Source: Tautonia rosea (GTDB lineage Bacteria; Planctomycetota; Planctomycetia; Isosphaerales; Isosphaeraceae). From it: a DNA stretch of 64,000 bases. The stretch lies in NCBI RefSeq assembly GCF_012958305.1, contig NZ_JABBYO010000022.1, positions 1 through 64,000 of the forward strand, in the 5' to 3' direction. This document shows, one piece after another, positions 50,631 to 58,329 of the stretch (the first letter of the stretch is position 1; each line of letters starts with the position of its first letter). The notes under the pieces were generated by a model. That model saw nothing but the letters and a program-made list of their open reading frames with translations. It made no database searches and was not told the origin of the DNA. Position numbers and translations under genes: made by a program.

Positions 50631-52868
50631 TCAGGCCGCAATCCAGGTGCCGACCTGATAGACCAGCATGGCCGCAATATACGCAAGAATTGTCATATAA
50701 GCAAAACAAAACAATGGCCAGCCCCACGAGTTTGTCTCGCGACGGATGACGGCCAGGGTCGAGACGCACTGGGCGCAGAGGGCGAAGAAGACCATCACCG
50801 ACAGAGCGACGGGGATGGTGAACAGAGGGCGTCCGTCGCGGTGCTCGGCCTCTCGCAGGGCGACCTGCAGGCGGCTGGCCCCTTCTTCTCCTTCCACGTC
50901 GCTGCCGATGTCGAAGATGACGCCAAGGGTGGCGACCACGACCTCTCGGGCCGGGAACGAGGCGATGGCCGCGGCGCCGATCCGCCAGTCCCAGCCGAGC
51001 GGGCGGACGACCGGCTCGATGACCCGACCGGCGCGGCCGAGCAGGCTCGATCGCTTCTGCTCACCGTCGGCTCGGGCTTCGACGGCGGCGATTTGCGCGT
51101 CGATCTCCTCGGCGGCCTCGGTCTCAGCGGCGGCCTCGCGCTGGGCTTCGAGGGCGGCGATCTGCTGGGTGAAGGCGGCCTCGGTCGATTCGGGCAGGCG
51201 AGGGAAGTAGAGCAAGGCCCACATGACGATCGAGACGGCGAAGATGATCGTCCCGGCCCTGCGGATGAAGGACCAGCCGCGTTCAAACATCCGGTGCAGG
51301 ACAACCCGAGGGGAGGGCCACTTGTAGGCGGGCAGTTCCATGACGAACGGCGGGGTCGGCCCCTTGAAGGCGGTCTTCTTCAAGGCCCACGCCACGCCCG
51401 CGGCGGTGATGACGCCGACGGCGTACATGGCGACCATCGTGATCGCCTGAAGGCTGACGAACCCGGCGAGGGCCACCGGAGGGATGAAGGCGGCGATCAA
51501 GAGGGTGTAGACAGGCAACCGGGCGCTACAGCTCATCAGGGGGGCGACCAGGATGGTCGTCATGCGGTCACGGCGGTCCTCGATGACTCGGGTGGCCATG
51601 ACCCCCGGAATCGCGCAGGCGAAGGAGGAGAGCAGGGGGATGAACGACTTGCCGCTCAGACCGAGGCGGGTCATGAGGCGGTCCATCAGGTAGGCCGCTC
51701 GGGCGAGGTAGCCGCAGTCTTCCAGGATGCCGAGGAAGAAGAAGAGGATGAAGATTTGAGGCAGAAAGACAATGACCCCGCCGACACCGGCGATCACCCC
51801 GTCGATGATGAGGCTGCGCAGGGCCCCCTCGGCCATCACCCCTTCGACCAGGGTGGCCAGGCCGCCGACCCCGGCGTCGATCAGGTCCATCAAGGGAATC
51901 GCCCAGGTGAAGACGGCCTGGAAGATCATGGCCATGACGGCGACGAAGATCAGCGTGCCCCAGACCCGGTGCGTCAGGACGCGGTCGACGCGGTCGCCGG
52001 AGGTGACGCGAGGCTCGTCGGGACGGGTGACAACCTCGTCGAGCATCGTCGCGGCCCAGCCGTAGCGGGCCATCGCCTCGACGGCCGGGACGGGGCAACC
52101 GGCCTCGGCCAGGCGTTGTCGGGAGGCGAGGATCTCGGCGTGCAGGCCCTCGACATTGCCATTCTTGAGCGCGACGTGCCCTTCGAGATAGCCATTCGTG
52201 TCGAGCAAGAGCCGCTCGACGAGGTAGCGGGGCAGAGGGGGCAGGCCCGGCCGGGCGTCGGCCAGCCAGCCTTCGATGCGGGCGACCTCAGCCTGGAACG
52301 GTTCGGGGAAGGGGCTTTCGGGAGCGGAGGAGGGTTGCTCCTGAGTCGCCGTCTCAGCCAGAGCGGTCTTCAGGGCATCGAGGCCGATGCGCTTGTGGGC
52401 TCGAATGGGAACGATGGGCACGCCGAGCCGATCGCGGAGCTTCGATAGGTCGAGGGTGGTGCCGCGCTCCTCGGCCAGGTCGGTCATGGTCAGGGCAACG
52501 ACTGTCGGCCGACCGAGTTCGAGGACCTGGCTGACGAGATAGAGATTCCGCTCCAAGTTGTTCGCATCGACGATGCAGAGGATGACGTCGGGCTTGGGAG
52601 TGTCGGGGCGTCGGCCGAGCATCACATCGACGGCCACCATTTCGTCGAGCGATCGGGGGGCGAGGCTGTAGGTGCCGGGCAGGTCGATGAGGGTCCAGCG
52701 CTTGCCGTCGACGGTCATCCGCCCGGTCTTCTTCTCGACGGTGACGCCGGGATAGTTGCCCACCCGCTGCTGCACGCCGGACAGGGCGCCGAAGACGGTG
52801 GACTTCCCCGTGTTCGGATTGCCGATCAGGGCCACGGTCCGGGTTTGTGGGTCGGCGGCGATGGACAT
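50631..52868 (-). CDS. feoB: Ferrous iron transporter FeoB
   Basis: A 745-residue inner-membrane Fe2+ transporter with an N-terminal GTPase domain. G1 is GNPNTGKST (16-24), the switch region is GNYPGVTVEKK, and G3 is DLPGTYSL (62-69). The usual G4 motif NxxD reads Thr127-Met-Thr-Asp130 here, an unusual change in the guanine-recognition site. A helical domain follows, then about ten membrane helices with gate motifs SFACAIPGVMATR and SCSARLPVYTLL, each containing a conserved Cys. It is preceded by two feoA genes and followed by the FeoB-associated protein gene. A predicted promoter and Fur-like palindrome lie upstream of the first feoA. Confidence 0.97.
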   Translation of the reverse strand: MSIAADPQTRTVALIGNPNTGKSTVFGALSGVQQRVGNYPGVTVEKKTGRMTVDGKRWTLIDLPGTYSLAPRSLDEMVAVDVMLGRRPDTPKPDVILCIVDANNLERNLYLVSQVLELGRPTVVALTMTDLAEERGTTLDLSKLRDRLGVPIVPIRAHKRIGLDALKTALAETATQEQPSSAPESPFPEPFQAEVARIEGWLADARPGLPPLPRYLVERLLLDTNGYLEGHVALKNGNVEGLHAEILASRQRLAEAGCPVPAVEAMARYGWAATMLDEVVTRPDEPRVTSGDRVDRVLTHRVWGTLIFVAVMAMIFQAVFTWAIPLMDLIDAGVGGLATLVEGVMAEGALRSLIIDGVIAGVGGVIVFLPQIFILFFFLGILEDCGYLARAAYLMDRLMTRLGLSGKSFIPLLSSFACAIPGVMATRVIEDRRDRMTTILVAPLMSCSARLPVYTLLIAAFIPPVALAGFVSLQAITMVAMYAVGVITAAGVAWALKKTAFKGPTPPFVMELPAYKWPSPRVVLHRMFERGWSFIRRAGTIIFAVSIVMWALLYFPRLPESTEAAFTQQIAALEAQREAAAETEAAEEIDAQIAAVEARADGEQKRSSLLGRAGRVIEPVVRPLGWDWRIGAAAIASFPAREVVVATLGVIFDIGSDVEGEEGASRLQVALREAEHRDGRPLFTIPVALSVMVFFALCAQCVSTLAVIRRETNSWGWPLFCFAYMTILAYIAAMLVYQVGTWIAA

Positions 52869-53055
52869 GGTGGAGGGCCACTCGGCTGGTCGGTCAACGT
52901 GGTGGAGGGTTCGTGCGAATGGGGGGACCGTCTGCCGGCGATCGTCGCGCTTGGTTCTGCGTCCGAGGCGTGGGAAATCCGGTCTTCGGATCGACCTTGC
53001 GTCGTGCGAAAGGAGGGAGGGCCGGGGATCAACCGATTGGGGGGATCAGAGCCAC

Positions 53056-53289
53056 TCAGACAAGGCTTGCGACCTCGATGGCCGCGGCCTCCGAGCGCCG
53101 AAGGCTCAACCGATAACCGCGCAACTCGAACACCAGGGGATCACCGAGGGGTGCGATCGCCACGAGCTTGACCACGGTGCCGGGGATGACCCCCATTTCC
53201 AGAGCCCGAAGACCGACGTCTCCGGTCGCATCGACCTGGGTCACCGTGGCCGACTCGCCGAGGGAGAGTTCCGAGAGGCGCCGACTCAT
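53056..53289 (-). CDS. feoA: FeoA-domain protein (second copy)
   Basis: A 77-residue SH3-like FeoA domain: LSELSLGESATVTQVD, RALEMGVIPGTVVKLVAIAP, VFELRGYRLSLRRSEAAAI. FeoA is thought to assist or regulate FeoB on the cytoplasmic side. Its ATG overlaps the stop of the preceding feoA by one base (TGATG), so the two are translationally coupled. feoB follows after about 190 bp. Confidence 0.93.
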   Translation of the reverse strand: MSRRLSELSLGESATVTQVDATGDVGLRALEMGVIPGTVVKLVAIAPLGDPLVFELRGYRLSLRRSEAAAIEVASLV

Positions 53290-53546
53290 CAGGCCGGCCT
53301 CACCAGGATGCCCGACAGTTCCGCGGATCGGATGCCGAGGGTGTGGCCGTCGAGGCGGATCATGCAGGGGCTCCCTGGGCGGATCATTTCGACCATCGCC
53401 CCGCGTCGCAGCCCCATTTCCCGGAGCCGATGCACGAGATCGCCGGTGCCGAGCACCTGATCGACCGTCCCCGACTGCCCGGGCCGCAGCAAGGTCAGCG
53501 GAATCAACTCGGCAATGCTCGACGGCAGCTCGGCAACGCTCGACAT
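53289..53546 (-). CDS. feoA: FeoA-domain protein (first copy)
   Basis: An 85-residue FeoA-type SH3-like domain preceded by a short Ser/Ala-rich N terminus. LIPLTLLRPGQSGTVDQVLG, HRLREMGLRRGAMVEMIRPG and IRLDGHTLGIRSAELSGILV match the family. It is the first gene of the iron-uptake operon. The ATG at 53546 follows an AGGAG site, while a TTG lies three bases upstream. Its sequence differs clearly from the downstream FeoA, so this is not a recent duplication. Confidence 0.92.
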   Translation of the reverse strand: MSSVAELPSSIAELIPLTLLRPGQSGTVDQVLGTGDLVHRLREMGLRRGAMVEMIRPGSPCMIRLDGHTLGIRSAELSGILVRPA

Positions 53547-53641
53547 CAACGATCACTCCTCTCAGGGTTCTTCGATCGGCGGGCAGCTCGCACACGACGG
53601 AGGGATCGAGGATCCATCCCTCGGGGGACTGAGAGACGGCA

Positions 53642-53658
53642 TTGAGATTCAGTCTCAA
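53642..53658 (-). promoter_or_regulatory. Fur-like operator palindrome before the feo operon
   Basis: TTGAGATTCAGTCTCAA is a 7-1-7-type palindrome with one mismatch, built like a Fur box (consensus TGATAAT-N-ATTATCA). It lies just downstream of the predicted transcription start, where bound repressor would block transcription. Iron control by a Fur-family regulator is inferred from the position and the operon's function. Confidence 0.55.
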
Positions 53659-53667
53659 CATCAACAA

Positions 53668-53696
53668 ATTATAAAGGGGGGGACCGAGGGGCGTCA
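53668..53696 (-). promoter_or_regulatory. Near-consensus sigma70 promoter of the feo operon
   Basis: On the minus strand TTGACG (53696-53691) is 17 bp from a perfect TATAAT (53673-53668). The predicted start, near 53661, lies about 115 bp before the first feoA and immediately before the palindrome at 53642-53658. Confidence 0.75.
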
Positions 53697-53757
53697 ATGG
53701 TTCGGGGGGCCGGTCGCGGCGATCGGTTACACTGGGGGGCCGCGATCCGGGCCGAGG

Positions 53758-53862
53758 ACCCCTCACCCCGGCGTTCTCCCCGGCGGGGAGAGGGAGACAG
53801 ATGGAAGCGTCGTCACGGCTTGCCGGGGAGAGTGTGGCCGGAGCAGGGTGAGGGGGCGGGAT
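53758..53862. repeat. GC-rich palindromic dispersed repeat (diverged)
   Basis: cccctcaccccggcgttctc, then cccggcggggagagggagac, and later ggagcagggtgagggggcgg carry the same pattern as the 27731 family. It lies between the divergent feo operon and the methyltransferase gene. No gene is supported in this gap. Confidence 0.65.
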
Positions 53863-53994
53863 TGGGCACGTTGGGGTCGGAGGGTCCGAGGGGAGGGCCT
53901 TCGGATGGGGAGCGGTCGGCAAGGCGGCTCCAAGCCATTCGACGGGAAATGGCTGGAGACGCGAAGTTTGGCAAGGGTGGGAGGATCGGATCGC

Positions 53995-54693
53995 GTGGAC
54001 GAGTTTGAGCCGGATTCCCGATATGAGGGGCCTGAGACGGTTTCGACCCTGGAGATTGCCGGGAAGACGATCCGGCTGGCGAGACCGGCCGAGCCGGAGC
54101 GGTTGCTGGATGACCCGACCGTGCTGGCCTGGAATGCGAGGGATGATTACATGCCGTACTGGGCCTTTCTCTGGCCCGGGGCGTTCTTGCTGGCCGAGGC
54201 GGTCGCGGCCGAAGGGTGGGGAACTGGGGTCGAGGCGATGGAGCTGGGTTGCGGGCTGGGGCTCTCCGGCCTGGTGGGCCTGGAGGCGGGGATCGAGCGG
54301 GTCGTGTTTACCGATTACGACCGGGCGCCGCTGCGGTTCGTCGAGCGGAGCGGCGAGGCCAATGGGTTCGGGCCTAATCGGGTGGAGACGGCCTTGCTCG
54401 ACTGGAGACGATTGCCCGATGCCTCGTACCCGGTGATCCTGGGCGCGGATGTCTTGTATGAGCGGCCGTTGATCCCGCTGGTCGTGGGAGTGCTCCGGGC
54501 GATGCTCGCGCCGGGGGGGGTGGCCCTGATCTCCGGACCGTACCGGGTGGCGACCGAGGACCTGGAGCCGGCGCTCAAGGGGGTGGGGCTGGGGTTCGAG
54601 TCGACGCCGATCAGGGCGAAGGATGAAACCGGGAAGGAGCTGAAAGGGAGGTTGCATCGGATCTGGAAGAAGGGAGGTTGGAGCCACGGATGA
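53995..54693 (+). CDS. Class I SAM-dependent methyltransferase (METTL21/ETFB-methyltransferase-like)
   Basis: About 232 residues. The N-terminal segment (YEGPETVSTLEIAGKTIRL; YMPYWAFLWPGAFLLAEAV) is typical of lysine/protein methyltransferases of the METTL21 type. The SAM-binding loop is AMELGCGLGLSGLVGLEAG, then VVFTDYDRAPL, NRVETALLDWRRLP and the YPVILGADVLYERPLI block. It probably methylates a protein or small molecule in the cytoplasm. The start is uncertain: GTG at 53995 fits the domain, while ATG at 53905 adds a low-complexity extension. The stop codon lies inside the dispersed CCACGGATGA repeat, so the last residues (SHG) derive from it. Confidence 0.78.
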   Translation: MDEFEPDSRYEGPETVSTLEIAGKTIRLARPAEPERLLDDPTVLAWNARDDYMPYWAFLWPGAFLLAEAVAAEGWGTGVEAMELGCGLGLSGLVGLEAGIERVVFTDYDRAPLRFVERSGEANGFGPNRVETALLDWRRLPDASYPVILGADVLYERPLIPLVVGVLRAMLAPGGVALISGPYRVATEDLEPALKGVGLGFESTPIRAKDETGKELKGRLHRIWKKGGWSHG

Positions 54694-54702
54694 AACACGG
54701 AT
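54684..54702 (+). repeat. CCACGGATGAAACACGGAT repeat overlapping a stop codon
   Basis: A full 19-base copy. The methyltransferase frame reads through its first bases as Ser-His-Gly and stops at the TGA within the repeat. It is followed by an imperfect tandem repeat (gagcgaagggat-cgaagaaaa, twice) at about 54714-54770. Confidence 0.85.
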
Positions 54703-54806
54703 CAAGACAGGGAAGAGCGAAGGGATTCGAAGAAAAAGACAGGTGAGCGAAGGGATCGGAAGAAAACGAACGAATCGAGGGGAGGTCAGCGAGAAGGAAG
54801 GGACGA

Positions 54807-54830
54807 GGGGGCCGATTCGCCTCGGCCCCC
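54807..54830. terminator. GC-rich hairpin between convergent genes
   Basis: GGGGGCCGA (54807-54815) pairs with TCGGCCCCC (54822-54830) over a 6-base loop, between the methyltransferase and acyltransferase stops. No T-run follows. Confidence 0.45.
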
Positions 54831-54852
54831 GGGGACGGCGGAACAAGGAGGA

Positions 54853-56112
54853 TCAGTTGGGAGAGGGTTCGGGAGTGGGCGAGGTGCCGGACCGGAGGCC
54901 GAGGCGGGCCGAGGGATACGATCGGCCGTTGAGGAAGCGGCCGATGACGCCCGGCCGGACGATCAGGTCGTAGCTGGCGTACAGGACGACGATGGAGACG
55001 CTCAGGATGATGCCGATCTTGACCAGGGCGGGGACCGGCAGGTCGAACAGCAACCCTTGCATCCAGTAGATCAAGGGGAGGTGGGCCAGGTAGACCCAGT
55101 AGGCCGAGTCGGACACGTAGCGCATGGCGGGACTCGGGCGGTTGAAGTAGCGGAGGAACAGGCCGATGAACCCGAAGACCGCCAGCCAGGCGATCGCCGA
55201 GGAGACCGCCGCTGTCTCCAGCCGCATCGAATTCCGGCCGTCGGGACCGATCGCCGAGGCCGTTACCCCGAAATAGACGACCAGCATGAGCGCCGCGGCC
55301 ACCAAGGTCGGCACCGGCCAGCGGGCCATCGACGGGAGCAGGTCGACGTTGCGATAGAGCAGCCAGCCGAAGGCGAAGAACGGCCCGAACTGGATCAGGG
55401 GCAAGGGGTTCGGCAGGAAGACCGGGAAGCTCTGGTCGAACAGGGCCAAGGGGCTGATCAAGAGGGTCAGGGTCGTGAAGCCGATCCCGGCCGGAAGGAG
55501 CAGGTGCCAGGCCGTCAGGCGTCGGAAGAGGCCGTTGACGCCTCGGCCGATGGCACCTTTCCCGATCTTGCCGATCTGCCGGAAGACGATCGCACCCATG
55601 TAGAACCAGAGCAGGGCATAGAGGAACCAGAGGTGCAGCGGTGAGATCAGGAACAGGCTGTAGAGCGGTTGCCAGTCCTCGACCCAGGGGATCTGCCCCG
55701 TCGTCCACCAGTTGAGGGTCGTCTCCCAGGCGGGCAGACCCTCGCGCTTGGCGATGCCGAAGAGGAAGGCGGAGATCGTAATCGGGAAGAGGATCAGCCA
55801 GCCGACGAGCAGGGGCAAGCCGACCCGCTTCATCCGGTTCGACCACATGCCCCGGACCCCTCGGCGGTCGCAGAGCAGGGCGGCGAAGAACCCGGCCATC
55901 GCAAAGAAGGTTTGCATGCGAAAGGTGTGGATGCCAAAGAAGGTCAATCCGGCCAGCCCCGAGGTGCGGACATCGCGGAAATCGAACCCGGGAAACAAGG
56001 GGATCGTCACGTAATACTGGCAGGCGTGCAGGACCAGGCCCAGCAGCATCATGACGGCCCGCAAGGAGTCGAAAGCGTGGTATCGGGTGTGGGGGGCGGG
56101 GGCGTCGTTCAT
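54853..56112 (-). CDS. Acyltransferase-3 family membrane protein (OpgC/MdoC-like)
   Basis: A 419-residue polytopic membrane protein of about ten helices. Family elements are HAFDSLRAVMMLLGLVLHAC at the N terminus (with the family His at its end), FFAMAGFFAALL, LWFLYALLWFYMG and YWVYLAHLPLIYW near the end. Such enzymes transfer acyl groups (acetyl or succinyl) to periplasmic glucans or other surface sugars. The start at 56112 puts the family N terminus first; the longer frame upstream is low-complexity. The proline-rich C-terminal tail (SGTSPTPEPSPN) is unusual for the family. Confidence 0.85.
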   Translation of the reverse strand: MNDAPAPHTRYHAFDSLRAVMMLLGLVLHACQYYVTIPLFPGFDFRDVRTSGLAGLTFFGIHTFRMQTFFAMAGFFAALLCDRRGVRGMWSNRMKRVGLPLLVGWLILFPITISAFLFGIAKREGLPAWETTLNWWTTGQIPWVEDWQPLYSLFLISPLHLWFLYALLWFYMGAIVFRQIGKIGKGAIGRGVNGLFRRLTAWHLLLPAGIGFTTLTLLISPLALFDQSFPVFLPNPLPLIQFGPFFAFGWLLYRNVDLLPSMARWPVPTLVAAALMLVVYFGVTASAIGPDGRNSMRLETAAVSSAIAWLAVFGFIGLFLRYFNRPSPAMRYVSDSAYWVYLAHLPLIYWMQGLLFDLPVPALVKIGIILSVSIVVLYASYDLIVRPGVIGRFLNGRSYPSARLGLRSGTSPTPEPSPN

Positions 56113-56469
56113 GTCGGGTTCCTTGGGCCAATGGATCTTGAGGGCCTGGCCGAGCCAATACCCGCGACGTGACCGCTCGGATTCGATGCGGCGCGGCGGG
56201 GGGCAGATCGGGGCGTTCCTCGACGGAATTCGGGGACCTCGATGGCAAGGGGTTCGCCGACCACCGGTCGAGATTGACCGAGAAGGTTCGGAAGATGGGG
56301 CGCGCGTCCCGGAGATGGTTCCGTCAATCAAGGGAGGCCGGGAGGCACGCAGGGACGGGGCGGACTCATTAAATCATTATATGTGATTGTTCATGGATCA
56401 AAGGTCGTTCGGCGCGCACGAGGGGCGTCGATGGGGTTCGAGGGGTGCAGGGGTGGGGAGCGTCGGAGG
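56113..56469. other. Intergenic region upstream of the acyltransferase gene
   Basis: GC-rich with no supported gene. An AT-rich patch at 56368-56390 contains a minus-strand TATAAT (56381-56376) but no -35 at a normal distance. Confidence 0.4.
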
Positions 56470-57588
56470 TCAGGAGCGTCGGGCGGCGGCGGCTCGGGCA
56501 CGTCGGGCGCGGCGGTTCAGGGGGGCGGAGGCGCCGGGGAGGGCCTGGAGGAGCGTCGAACGGCCGGGCGAAGGACGGCAGGCGGACCGGGGGATGGGTT
56601 CGTTTCGCGCCGGTGAGGGTGGGGCGCCGGGAGCCGTGGCCGGGGGTGTGGGGTCCGGGGCCGACGTTGCGGGAGAGCGGTCTGGCGAGGCGAGGGGGTC
56701 GGCAGGAGGAGCCTGGGAACGGGATCGCGGGGGTCGGGGGCCGGGAGGGAGGGACGGGGAGACGGTGTCGGCGGGGCGGGAGGCGAGGGACTGGAGGCGG
56801 CGCAACTCGTTGAGGCAGCGGGAGAACTGGCGACGCGCGTCGGACGCATAGCGTTCCAGGAGGCGGATCGCGGGGGGCTCGTCGGCGTCGAGGCCGAGGG
56901 CGGCGTCGGTCTGGGCGCGGTCGTCTCGGGCGTTGAGGAAGGCGTCGAGGCGCTGGCGGAGGGACGCGACGGCCTGAGCCACGAGGGCGAGGCCGGGGGC
57001 CTCGGAGTTGTCGTCGGGGTCGAGATCCCAGGGGCCGGTGCCGTCTCGGGCGAAGGGGGAGACGCCGAGGAGGTCGAGGGCGAGGTCCCAGGTGTCTCGG
57101 GTCCAGCCTTCGTGGCGGGCGAGGGAGTCGGAGACCTCGGCCCAGCGATCGAGGAGCCAGAGGACGCCGTGCTTGCTCTGGAGGAACTGGGGCTGGATGC
57201 GCTCGGGTTGCTGGGAGAGACGGGAGGCGAGGGCGGCGATGGAGGCGGCGCGGTCGTCGTCCCAGGATTCGGAGGCCTGGTTGGCGCGTTCGGCGCGAGC
57301 GGCACAGATGCGGGCCTCGCAGACATCGAGGCGGACGGATTCGGCCACGAGGCGGTCGAAGTGCCAGATCTGGGCGGGGCCTTCGGGGCGGTAGTGGGGG
57401 AGCCACTGGGATTTACGGGCTTCGATCGCCTCGGCCATGTCGGCGGGCAGGTGGGTGCCGAGCTTCGAGAGGCCGTGGGTGCGGGCGTTGCGGCTCGATC
57501 GGGCCTTGCCCTCGGTCGATTTCGGGCCGGTGGAGAGGAGGGCGTTCAGACGGTTGGCGAGGGTTTGCTTCAAGGTGGTGGCGGCCAT
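56470..57588 (-). CDS. STGPK-motif protein with Pro/Arg-rich tail, unknown function
   Basis: A 372-residue protein. The N terminus carries the widespread NRLNALLSTGPKSTEGKARS-type motif, then SRNARTHGLSKL, found in many hypothetical proteins of planctomycetes and proteobacteria. The middle is a predicted helical domain rich in Arg and Trp (LVAESVRLDVCEARICAARA). The last ~100 residues are Pro/Ala/Ser/Arg-rich and probably disordered (SRSQAPPADPLASPDRSPAT). The function is unknown. The ATG at 57588 starts at the motif; the longer frame begins in the dispersed repeat as MFHPW and is rejected. The opposite strand is also open over the Pro-rich tail, so its exact end is less secure. Confidence 0.7.
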   Translation of the reverse strand: MAATTLKQTLANRLNALLSTGPKSTEGKARSSRNARTHGLSKLGTHLPADMAEAIEARKSQWLPHYRPEGPAQIWHFDRLVAESVRLDVCEARICAARAERANQASESWDDDRAASIAALASRLSQQPERIQPQFLQSKHGVLWLLDRWAEVSDSLARHEGWTRDTWDLALDLLGVSPFARDGTGPWDLDPDDNSEAPGLALVAQAVASLRQRLDAFLNARDDRAQTDAALGLDADEPPAIRLLERYASDARRQFSRCLNELRRLQSLASRPADTVSPSLPPGPRPPRSRSQAPPADPLASPDRSPATSAPDPTPPATAPGAPPSPARNEPIPRSACRPSPGRSTLLQALPGASAPLNRRARRARAAAARRS

Positions 57589-57753
57589 GAGGGTGCGCGT
57601 CCTTTTGATTTCCAGGAGAGGAGCAACAGTGCAAGCTTCAGCGCGGACAGGGAACGGGGAGGCGTGGAACGGCCCCTGTCTGAAACAATCAGGAAACGAG
57701 GGAGGCTTTATTGCGTTTTTTTTGGAAAGGAGGCAGGAAAGGGAGGTTTTAAA

Positions 57754-57772
57754 CCACGGATGAAACACGGAT
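57754..57772 (+). repeat. CCACGGATGAAACACGGAT dispersed repeat
   Basis: A full 19-base copy in the gap upstream of the STGPK-motif gene. A partial opposite copy (catccgtggct) lies at 57968-57978, overlapping the stop of the membrane gene. The two enclose a pair of inverted REP-like hairpins. Confidence 0.85.
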
Positions 57773-57827
57773 GGGGAAGGGGGAAGGATGAGAGGTGAGC
57801 AAGAATCGGGTTGCGATCCGGGGCGGC

Positions 57828-57943
57828 GGGTGGCCTCGGTGGTTCGTCAACCGGGGTCGCGAAGCAACGAGAGGATCACGCGGGTGGCCAATGCCGCCTC
57901 TAGCGGCTGCGCCGCCCCGGTTGGCGAGCAACCGGGGCCACCC
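57828..57943. repeat. Inverted pair of REP-like hairpins (second family)
   Basis: Copy 1 (57828-57858) reads ggtggcctcggtggttcgtc-aaccgggg. Copy 2 (57912-57943) is its inverse and forms a strong hairpin: GCCCCGGTTG (57914-57923) with CAACCGGGGC (57929-57938). Two inverted copies about 60 bp apart are typical of BIME-like units. The sequence differs from the CACTGGTG family at 9-12 kb. Confidence 0.7.
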
Positions 57944-57966
57944 AGGCCGCTCACATCCATCTATTT

Positions 57967-58311
57967 TCATCCGTGGCTCGACGAGTCTCCCGAGTAAGGC
58001 CGCATCCGTAACCGTTTCTCGATGACACCGCCCGAGTAGCCGGCGATGGCCCCGAAGGTGATGGCAAGGCCCCGGGGTTCGTGCCAGGAGGAGAGCAGGA
58101 ATCCCACGAAGATGGCGACGTAGGCAAGGCAGCCGTTGGCCAGGTTCAGGTTCGGGGCCGCGCAGCGGGCTCCCAGCCAGACGAAGGGCAGGGCGACCAG
58201 CGACCAGATCGAGACGACGAAGGTTGCGACGATCGCGACGCCGGAAAGCACGACCGGGGCGACCACCGCCGGAGGGATGAGATACCAGCAGCCGGGCTCG
58301 GGCTTCGCCAT
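57967..58311 (-). CDS. Hypothetical membrane protein
   Basis: A 114-residue protein with about four hydrophobic helices (LIPPAVVAPVVLSGVAIVATF; IWSLVALPFVWLGARC; LAYVAIFVGFLLSSW; FGAIAGYSGGVI). I do not recognise the family. The last residues (Ser-His-Gly) and the stop come from the dispersed CCACGGATGA repeat, so the native C terminus may have been altered. It starts 18 bp after the dihydroorotate dehydrogenase stop and may be co-transcribed with it. Confidence 0.6.
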   Translation of the reverse strand: MAKPEPGCWYLIPPAVVAPVVLSGVAIVATFVVSIWSLVALPFVWLGARCAAPNLNLANGCLAYVAIFVGFLLSSWHEPRGLAITFGAIAGYSGGVIEKRLRMRPYSGDSSSHG

Positions 58312-58329
58312 CGAGGTTGCTCCGTCGGC

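Noticed and set aside
50841-52448. Plus-strand 535-residue open frame opposite feoB
   Set aside because: Composed mainly of Gly, Asp, His and Gln shadow sequence; the minus strand encodes an unmistakable FeoB.
56376-56404. Minus-strand promoter for the acyltransferase based on TATAAT
   Set aside because: No -35 at a normal distance, and it lies about 260 bp from the start codon.
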